A stretch of DNA of 64,000 bases from JACRPH01 sp041665465 (lineage in GTDB: Archaea; Nanobdellota; Nanobdellia; Woesearchaeales; GW2011-AR9): assembly GCA_041665465.1 (NCBI GenBank), contig JBAYIU010000001.1, positions 930,001 through 994,000 on the forward strand. Reading direction: 5' to 3'. Below are positions 59,016 to 64,000 of the stretch, piece after piece (within the stretch, counting starts at the first letter, position 1; every line of letters starts with the position of its first letter). The notes under the pieces were generated by a model, which saw only the letters and a program-made list of their open reading frames with translations, was not told the origin of the DNA and did not search any database. The translations under genes were made by a program, and so were the position numbers.

Positions 59016-59051
59016 CCACTGGACAAACGGGGTGTTTTTCTTGTCCAATGG
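59016..59051. promoter_or_regulatory. Inverted repeat of the ACTGGACA element
   Basis: CCACTGGACA (59016-59025) and TGTCCAATGG (59042-59051) form an inverted repeat with one mismatch and a 16-nt spacer. It lies between the microprotein operon and the divergent gene at 59112, about 60-95 nt before the latter, so it could act on both. Confidence 0.55.
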
Positions 59052-59111
59052 GTTTGTAATAATAAGCTTTAAATACCAAAAACTTATCCTTATCTCAAAA
59101 GAGGTTTAAAT

Positions 59112-59486
59112 ATGATCAATTCATCTCCTACTCAATCAGCTTCTGTTCAACCTGCTTCCACTTCTCAAGCTGGACCGAGTGTTTATGAAGAAAAGTTTCA
59201 TTCTGAATTCTCGGTAGTTTCCTTTATATGTGGTATTTTGGGATTAATTTTACCTTTATTCAGTACCATGGCCATAATCTTTGGGATTGCTGGACTGATG
59301 CAGACTCATCGAGAAGGAATGAAAGGAAGATGGATGGCAGCAGTAGGAATTGTTTTAGGGATCTTTGGGATGATTTTAATTATTGTAGCAATTTTGTTTG
59401 GGTTTAGCTTCTTAGAAACTTACTTGTTACGTTTTGGTGGAATCGATACCTTAATCGGCAAAGCACATGCTTATGTAAATAGGTAG
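59112..59486 (+). CDS. DUF4190-like two-pass membrane protein
   Basis: A 124-residue protein: a Ser/Pro/Gln-rich cytoplasmic head (1-32), two membrane helices (about 38-62 and 76-101) with an intervening Gly- and Arg-containing loop (GLMQTHREGMKGRWMAA), and a short tail. This is the pattern of DUF4190, with repeated Gly in the helices. Function of the family is unknown. GCTTTAAATACC is the likely TATA element. It faces the microprotein operon across the ACTGGACA repeats. Confidence 0.72.
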   Translation: MINSSPTQSASVQPASTSQAGPSVYEEKFHSEFSVVSFICGILGLILPLFSTMAIIFGIAGLMQTHREGMKGRWMAAVGIVLGIFGMILIIVAILFGFSFLETYLLRFGGIDTLIGKAHAYVNR

Positions 59487-59490
59487 AAAT

Positions 59491-60246
59491 CTATTCTGGG
59501 ATTGGAATAGAATATCTTGCACACATACCTTTAAGATATTCTGGGCCGTTAATATTTACTCCTGGTTCTGGAGAGAAACTCCAAGTTCCAAGGTGTAATC
59601 CACAACTTAAAGCATCTTTTAACATAAAATCAGGAACTTGTGGGGGTTTATTGTAATAAATATTTTTAACCACCTCTCCTTTCGCTGCTGGATCAACCAG
59701 TTCTATCTTACCTAGCAGATGAGCTGCTTGGAGATAACTTTTTAGTTGGGATCTTCCAACAAAAGGAAGAACTTCTACACCTATTCTTACCTCAAAAGAT
59801 CTTCTCTCATCTTGATAACATTCAGTTAAAGTGCCGAATACGTCGTTTGTAACAAAAGGAATCTCTTCCCAAGGAAGAGGTAATTTTTCTTCATATCTGC
59901 TTATTTCCGTTTTGAACCACTTCCAACTAGCATATCCTGAAGTGGGAAACAATAATGCTTCTTCAGGGGTTACTTCTAAATTCCCTTCAGTTAAGAAACC
60001 AAGACGATATATCTCTTCAACCGTAGTGGGAGAGTCAGCTATATCTCCTCTTCCTATCTGGCCAATTCTAGGAAGAAAATCTTTACAACGAATCAACATC
60101 GGTTCTCCTTGATGCGCAGTTAGAATTTCATTAATCTTATTGGTAACTAAACGTTCTGGGCTTCCGATATCTTTAGTTTGGACATAAGCCATCCACAATA
60201 GGTTTTCTAAACTGAGCTTTCTTCCGCTACCTACTTCAACGATCAT
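59491..60246 (-). CDS. Hypothetical protein, 251 aa
   Basis: A 251-residue protein, start MIVEVGSGRKLSLENLLWMA, with a mixed alpha/beta pattern (MLIRCKDFLPRIGQIGRGD, EEIPFVTNDVFGTLTECYQD, FEVRIGVEVLPFVGRSQLKS). No clear active-site motif. It is divergent from the HAD gene at 60349, with TTTATATTTTG-like sequence in the spacer. An orphan, comparable in style to the gene at 56568. Confidence 0.6.
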   Translation of the reverse strand: MIVEVGSGRKLSLENLLWMAYVQTKDIGSPERLVTNKINEILTAHQGEPMLIRCKDFLPRIGQIGRGDIADSPTTVEEIYRLGFLTEGNLEVTPEEALLFPTSGYASWKWFKTEISRYEEKLPLPWEEIPFVTNDVFGTLTECYQDERRSFEVRIGVEVLPFVGRSQLKSYLQAAHLLGKIELVDPAAKGEVVKNIYYNKPPQVPDFMLKDALSCGLHLGTWSFSPEPGVNINGPEYLKGMCARYSIPIPE

Positions 60247-60348
60247 ATCTTCGGATAAGAAGTTTATGCTTATAAGGATTTATATTTTGAAGGATAAGAG
60301 TAATAAAGAATACAAATATTTTTATTCTAAGATTTTTAGGATTACTTC

Positions 60349-61017
60349 ATGTATAATTCGATTATCTTTGATTTTGATGACACTTTGGCTGAAGGACAAA
60401 CTTGTTTTGCTGCTACGACCACTCTGGCTGCCCAGAGATTGGGATTGAGAGCACCTACTGAAGTGGAAATGAAATACTTCGGATCTTCTTGGGATGATTT
60501 TATTAATCGGAACTGGCCAAGATTAGAATGGCCAGAATTAGAACCAGAAAATTTTAAAAGAGAATATTTTAAAGTCGCGAAAGAAGTGGGTTGTTCCAGT
60601 TTACCAGGAGTGATTGAAGCTTTAGGTGAAATAAGATTGGACAGAGAAATGTACATTCTTAGCAAAAAAGCTAAAGAAATGATGAGTCTAAGATTAGGAC
60701 AAACCGGGATTAATCCGGAATGGTTTAAAGGGGTATATTGTAATGAAGATACTTTCTATAAAAAACCAGATCCGAGAACTTATCAAGAATTGTTTCAAGA
60801 AATGCAAAGAAGAGGTTATTTTAATCTAAATCAGATCTTAGCAATAGGAGATCATCCTGACGATTATCTTGCTGCTCATGGTGCAGGGATTAAGTTTGTA
60901 GGAGTTCTTACCGGGATTTATGATAGGGATGATTTCTCTCAGCACGGACTATCTCCTGAAGAAGTTATTGAATCAGTAGCTTCTTTACCAGAATATCTTA
61001 AAAGAATAGAAGAATAA
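60349..61017 (+). CDS. HAD-superfamily hydrolase
   Basis: A 222-residue HAD phosphatase with all motifs: the DFDDTL nucleophile block at residues 8-13, Ser of motif II in MYILSKKAK, motif III Lys near FYKKPDPRTY, and motif IV AIGDHPDDYLAAHGAG. The cap lies between motifs I and II, as in C1-cap HAD enzymes such as phosphoglycolate phosphatase. Substrate not assigned. It ends 1 nt before the convergent S8e gene. Confidence 0.88.
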   Translation: MYNSIIFDFDDTLAEGQTCFAATTTLAAQRLGLRAPTEVEMKYFGSSWDDFINRNWPRLEWPELEPENFKREYFKVAKEVGCSSLPGVIEALGEIRLDREMYILSKKAKEMMSLRLGQTGINPEWFKGVYCNEDTFYKKPDPRTYQELFQEMQRRGYFNLNQILAIGDHPDDYLAAHGAGIKFVGVLTGIYDRDDFSQHGLSPEEVIESVASLPEYLKRIEE

Positions 61018-61018
61018 A

Positions 61019-61396
61019 TTAAACTAAAACACCACTTAAGGTGCCTTCTTGACCAGGACGAGAAGTTACTTTAACTTTTCCTAACTTGGTCTCAACAATA
61101 GCTCCTTTAGTGATAATGTTACGGATAACCAGTTGAACATTGGCAGGATTTCCTACTACATTCAAAATCTCGGTTTTAGTAGTCTTACCTTTCTTATCAG
61201 TAACATTAATTAAATTGGTAGAAAGAGTGACTTGTTTTCTTTTTCCGCCCATTCCTCGAGCTGAAACAACTTTTCTAGTTTTGCTTAATTTAGTACTAGC
61301 TGGGAACCCGCCCAGTTCGCCTTTAATCTTAGATCGGGAATAATGATATCTTCCACCGCTAGCTTTTCTTACGGATCTTCGTTGTGAGTTTGCCAT
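61019..61396 (-). CDS. rps8e: 30S ribosomal protein S8e
   Basis: A 125-residue archaeal/eukaryotic S8e, normal archaeal length. Basic N-terminus (SQRRSVRKASGGRYHYSRSK), GGFPASTKLSKTRKVVSARG, then the NPANVQLVIRNIITKGAIVE and GKVKVTSRPGQEGTLSGVLV segments near the C-terminus. It has no bacterial counterpart, so it fixes the archaeal origin of the window. The permuted GTPase gene ends 47 nt upstream of its start on the same strand. Confidence 0.96.
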   Translation of the reverse strand: MANSQRRSVRKASGGRYHYSRSKIKGELGGFPASTKLSKTRKVVSARGMGGKRKQVTLSTNLINVTDKKGKTTKTEILNVVGNPANVQLVIRNIITKGAIVETKLGKVKVTSRPGQEGTLSGVLV

Positions 61397-61443
61397 TTTA
61401 GAGCTTATTTTGAAGGGGTATTTAAAAACCTTTTGTTTGGGGT

Positions 61444-62181
61444 TTAATGCTTCTTAATCTTTCCCGTCTGCCAGTCTTTCAGAATCATACGAGAAACTGT
61501 GTCTTCATCAACGATTCCGCCCGGTAAAAGCTTATTGGTCTTAATCCCAATATCCTCCAAAACCTCTTCCGGATCTTCTTTTTCTTGCACTCCATAATAC
61601 TGGCATATGTCAAAGGTATTCTCCTTAATTAATCTTAAAACGGCCATTCCTGGCTCTTTTACTTTACTGTAATCAATCGCTCCGGTAAAAGCATGTTTTT
61701 CTTCATTTTTCTCCATGTCAGGGAAGACCCCTGGGGTGTCTAATAAGATAATTTTATCACTTACCTTGACTTTCTGAATCCCATGTGTAAATCCACTACT
61801 ACAAGAAGTTCGGGCCGATTTACGTCCTGAAATGCCGTTAATAACTGAAGATTTTCCCACGTTAGGATATCCAACTACTCCCACTACGGTTGGTTCTCCG
61901 CGAGAGATCTCTAAGATTTTCTTTTTTAACAGGGTTGTTCCCAACCTTTGGGTACTAGAGACGAACACGCTGGGTTGAAGTTCTTTATGCGCTTGGTCAA
62001 TAGTTTTCTTATCCGCTAAATCACATTTATTGATCACATAAATTATCTTCTTTCCGTACTTCTCAATCTTACGCTCAATCTCAGGATTACGGGTTTTGGC
62101 GATCATTCTTGCATCTAATACTTCTAGAACAATATCTGCATTCTTGATTACCTTATTAACGCTGTTCCAAAAATCGGTCAT
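61444..62181 (-). CDS. Circularly permuted GTPase (YlqF/RbgA-Nog2-like)
   Basis: A 245-residue GTPase with permuted motifs: G4 NKCD (residues 51-54) and G5 VSSTQ come before G1 GYPNVGKSS and G3 DTPGVFPD. This order defines the YlqF/YawG family, which acts in large-subunit ribosome assembly. The archaeal form lacks a large C-terminal extension, as here. It is placed with S8e, consistent with ribosome biogenesis. A TATA-like CTATATATAAC sequence lies before the start. Confidence 0.92.
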   Translation of the reverse strand: MTDFWNSVNKVIKNADIVLEVLDARMIAKTRNPEIERKIEKYGKKIIYVINKCDLADKKTIDQAHKELQPSVFVSSTQRLGTTLLKKKILEISRGEPTVVGVVGYPNVGKSSVINGISGRKSARTSCSSGFTHGIQKVKVSDKIILLDTPGVFPDMEKNEEKHAFTGAIDYSKVKEPGMAVLRLIKENTFDICQYYGVQEKEDPEEVLEDIGIKTNKLLPGGIVDEDTVSRMILKDWQTGKIKKH

Positions 62182-62259
62182 AAGAAGAAAATATCTACTG
62201 CGCTATATATAACTTACTCCCCAGAAAATCTTTTAAACTAGAGGAGATTATAGATAAAT

Positions 62260-62553
62260 ATGACTTTCTCCAAATCATTCGCCAGAACCTTGTCTGGAAC
62301 AACTTATCCTGTATGGGAAGAAGTAGTGCTTACTACAGAAGAAGAGAAAGAAGTAGAAGAGAAGTGCAAGCAAGAGAATTTCTATCTAATGGATGAATGT
62401 TTAAAAGAAGCTAAAAATCTAGCTATTAAGAATAGTGTCAATGATGATCGCAACTTAGTAAGCTTGGCTATAGCTTTGTTTGAGAAAAGAGCTTCTCATG
62501 TAATCTTCTGGAAAGAATCTAAAGCTAAAGAAAAATTTGATAATAAAAAATAA
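62260..62553 (+). CDS. Small helical protein, 97 aa
   Basis: A 97-residue charged protein, start MTFSKSFARTLSGTTYPVWE, with a long helical middle (TTEEEKEVEEKCKQENFYLM, CLKEAKNLAIKNS) containing two spaced Cys. GAGGAG lies upstream. It is divergent from the GTPase gene and convergent with the membrane protein gene at 62555, ending 1 nt from it. No family recognised. Confidence 0.62.
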   Translation: MTFSKSFARTLSGTTYPVWEEVVLTTEEEKEVEEKCKQENFYLMDECLKEAKNLAIKNSVNDDRNLVSLAIALFEKRASHVIFWKESKAKEKFDNKK

Positions 62554-62554
62554 A

Positions 62555-63001
62555 TTATTTCTTCTTTCCGTGCCTTTTCATGAAAGATTCAAAACGTTGT
62601 ACTTCTTTCTTAGTATTGAAGAATAAAGAATGTTTTTTACCTTTATGGGTTAGGATGTACCCTCCCAAAAAAGTATGGTCCAACTTATGTTGTTTAATAT
62701 CTTTAAAGTGGACTTTATGTTTTACACTTCCAAAACGATGTTGACGATGAATCTCTAAATGAGAAGGAGTAAGGGTGTATACCTCTTTAACCAATCTAAT
62801 CTTCTGGACTATAGCTGAAATCAAGAAATAAAGACTGATGAAGATTACGGTGAAAAGAATGGCCAGATACCATCTTTGATCGAAATCGTAATATGAAAAG
62901 ATGAAAACAATAGCTGCGATAATCGCTAAGAAAACTAATTCTAAGCGTAATAAAGTGAAATCCTTATCCGGGAATTTCCAAGACAGTTTTTGTTGAACCA
63001 T
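62555..63001 (-). CDS. Two-pass membrane protein with PH-like domain
   Basis: A 148-residue protein. Two membrane helices (about 18-36 and 44-66: ELVFLAIIAAIVFIFSYY, WYLAILFTVIFISLYFLISA) are followed by a soluble C-terminal domain (LVKEVYTLTPSHLEIHRQHR and HKVHFKDIKQHKLDHTFLGG), resembling bacterial PH domains (bPH2). Topology suggests a cytosolic PH part at the membrane. GAGGTAA upstream is a ribosome site. It is paired with the next small membrane protein gene 13 nt away. Confidence 0.7.
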   Translation of the reverse strand: MVQQKLSWKFPDKDFTLLRLELVFLAIIAAIVFIFSYYDFDQRWYLAILFTVIFISLYFLISAIVQKIRLVKEVYTLTPSHLEIHRQHRFGSVKHKVHFKDIKQHKLDHTFLGGYILTHKGKKHSLFFNTKKEVQRFESFMKRHGKKK

Positions 63002-63014
63002 TAAATTTACCTCT

Positions 63015-63236
63015 TTATTCGTTTATGACTGGCGCTTTAGTCATACTTATCACTGAAGCTATGAACATAGCAATGAACACTAAGATGAAAGCTGTTCCCC
63101 AATTGATACTCTTTGGATAGACCCAATAAACAGAAATCAAGAAACCGATGATAGAAAGGGCCATGAAACTGCTTTTTAAAGGAACTACATGCCAAGGTCT
63201 AGGTTTATTCTTCTTAACAGATTTAACTTTAGACAT
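63015..63236 (-). CDS. Small two-pass membrane protein, 73 aa
   Basis: A 73-residue protein: basic head (MSKVKSVKKNKPRPWHVVPL), then two membrane helices (about 25-41 and 48-65: SFMALSIIGFLISVYWVYP, NWGTAFILVFIAMFIASVIS), and a short tail. The layout resembles small archaeal secretion or envelope accessory proteins, but no family is certain. First gene of a pair with the PH-domain membrane protein downstream. Confidence 0.65.
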   Translation of the reverse strand: MSKVKSVKKNKPRPWHVVPLKSSFMALSIIGFLISVYWVYPKSINWGTAFILVFIAMFIASVISMTKAPVINE

Positions 63237-63319
63237 TTTCTTCTATCGCCTCTTTTTATGTTAGAAAGTTCTTCCGGTTTAAAAAGCTTGTGGAGAGCAA
63301 AATAGAGGTTGGAATGAAG

Positions 63320-64000
63320 CTATTCCAGTTGAGATAAGAATTTCTCTACTACTTTCTCTGCTTTCTTTCTTTTTTCCTGATGCTCTTTCAAGAAAGCAGT
63401 TACTTTTTCGATGGCAAGTTGTTTAAGTTCTCCGCTTAACAATTTTCCTGACTTGTAATCCTCATAAATCTTCTGCAATGTTTTGTCATCCGGTTCGAAC
63501 CCATATTTAAGTATTTGGAAAGCTACGTCCACCTCAGGGTTTCCACCCAGTTTACGATGTTCCTCAATTGTAGCTTGGCCTCCAGAGAAGGCATATTTCT
63601 TGATTTTCTTAGTGGCTTCTTCTGGAGTGTCCGTTAAAGCAATATAAGAAGTGGGATCAGAAGAAGACATTTTCCCTCCTCCTAATCCGGGTAGGAATTG
63701 ATGGCAAGTAGAACTGATCTGAACAAATTTATGTTCTTTAATTCTCTGGGAAATGTCTCGAGCTAAACGGATATGTGGATCTTGGTCTGCTCCTACTGGA
63801 ATGATTACCGGTAAAGGTCCTTCAAATTCGGGCAACTGAGCATGAAGCATATCTGATGCTTGTAACAGGGCTGAACTCATCTTACCGGGGGAAATCTGGC
63901 CGTAGATTGCTGAAAATTCGTTAAACGTAGCGTGTCTGGAAAGCATTAACGCTAGGCTGTAATAAGCATTAGACTTCTTTCCGTCAGTTGATCGTTGTGA
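63320..64000 (-). CDS. trpS: Tryptophanyl-tRNA synthetase, 3' part, cut by window edge
   Basis: The C-terminal 226 residues of TrpS; the frame stays open to the edge of the window, so the 5' end lies beyond 64000. Seen: DGKKSNAYYSLALMLSRH, PVGADQDPHIRLARDI, the KMSSSDPTSYIALTDTPEE signature, KYAFSGGQATIEEHRKLGGN and a closing EKVVEKFLSQLE helix. It charges tRNA-Trp. The sequence style (GGQATIEEHRKLGGNP) matches archaeal/eukaryotic TrpS rather than bacterial TrpS. Confidence 0.95.
   Translation of the reverse strand, partial: SQRSTDGKKSNAYYSLALMLSRHATFNEFSAIYGQISPGKMSSALLQASDMLHAQLPEFEGPLPVIIPVGADQDPHIRLARDISQRIKEHKFVQISSTCHQFLPGLGGGKMSSSDPTSYIALTDTPEEATKKIKKYAFSGGQATIEEHRKLGGNPEVDVAFQILKYGFEPDDKTLQKIYEDYKSGKLLSGELKQLAIEKVTAFLKEHQEKRKKAEKVVEKFLSQLE

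Noticed and set aside
58771..59079. 102-codon version of the first microprotein
   Set aside because: The longer frame would run through the TATA box and the 36-bp block; ATG 58896 has the strong GAGGAGGT site.
1..64000. CRISPR arrays, insertion sequences and rRNA genes
   Set aside because: No regularly spaced repeats, no transposase gene with terminal inverted repeats and no rRNA signature were seen.

Overview
The window looks like a chromosome segment from a small-genome archaeon of the DPANN group, closest in style to Woesearchaeota or Pacearchaeota. It encodes archaeal transcription factor B, ribosomal protein S8e, GatD of the archaeal tRNA-Gln pathway, Hef helicase-nuclease, archaeal-type TrpS and PAC2-type proteasome-assembly proteins. 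It also has many TrmB and Lrp-type regulators, a bulge-helix-bulge tRNA intron, and A+T-rich DNA in which TATA boxes such as TTTATAAAT lie about 25-33 nt upstream of start codons. The bacterial-type GAPDH and long RelA/SpoT protein are borrowed-looking genes of the kind seen in these lineages. This placement is inference from gene content; no search was run.

Layout. 1-8.6 kb is an accessory zone of poorly known genes: CutA, a CheD-like protein, an HExxH metalloprotease, two TrmB regulators, an FMN-binding protein and several orphans, with degenerate repeats between them. 8.6-12.7 kb carries a Xer-type tyrosine recombinase, a truncated KilA-N gene full of DNA palindromes, the Hef gene and a relic of a second Hef tail. 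12.7-19.6 kb holds small orphans, a HAD enzyme, a TrmB regulator and two large paralogous surface proteins. 19.8-29.8 kb is mostly housekeeping: TFB, a REC-like protein, tandem DHH phosphoesterases, a COG2187-type kinase, peptidase E, GatD, a transglutaminase-like protein, a Nudix enzyme, 3-methyladenine glycosylase and an AbrB-PhoU regulator. 29.9-33.5 kb is an operon of amidohydrolase, class II aldolase fusion and CoaBC-like flavoprotein. A tRNA-Leu(GAG) that appears to carry two introns follows at 33.6 kb.

36.4-46.6 kb is a tight four-gene surface/secretion operon: a membrane-anchored protein, a 1783-residue secreted protein, a pilin-like protein, and a 738-residue enzyme. That enzyme joins a NodB deacetylase, an SGNH esterase and a lambda-R-type lysozyme/lytic transglycosylase. 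All three are activities expected on bacterial peptidoglycan, which archaea do not make. This is the most striking system in the window. 46.7-64 kb contains enolase, an RSH (ppGpp synthetase) protein with a degraded hydrolase site, an ATP-grasp ligase, GAPDH, two double-length Lrp proteins, an RNA m5C methyltransferase, a deoxynucleoside kinase, a Sua5/YrdC-family protein, S8e, a circularly permuted GTPase and the 3' part of trpS.

A second unusual signal is an identical 36-bp block placed directly upstream of the TATA boxes of two distant transcription units: the recombinase gene (8.8 kb) and an overlapping pair of 41- and 44-residue microprotein genes (58.6-58.9 kb). Each locus has additional inverted copies of the core ACTGGACA further upstream. 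This suggests a shared regulon linking the recombinase to the microproteins. No rRNA genes, CRISPR array or complete insertion sequence was seen.
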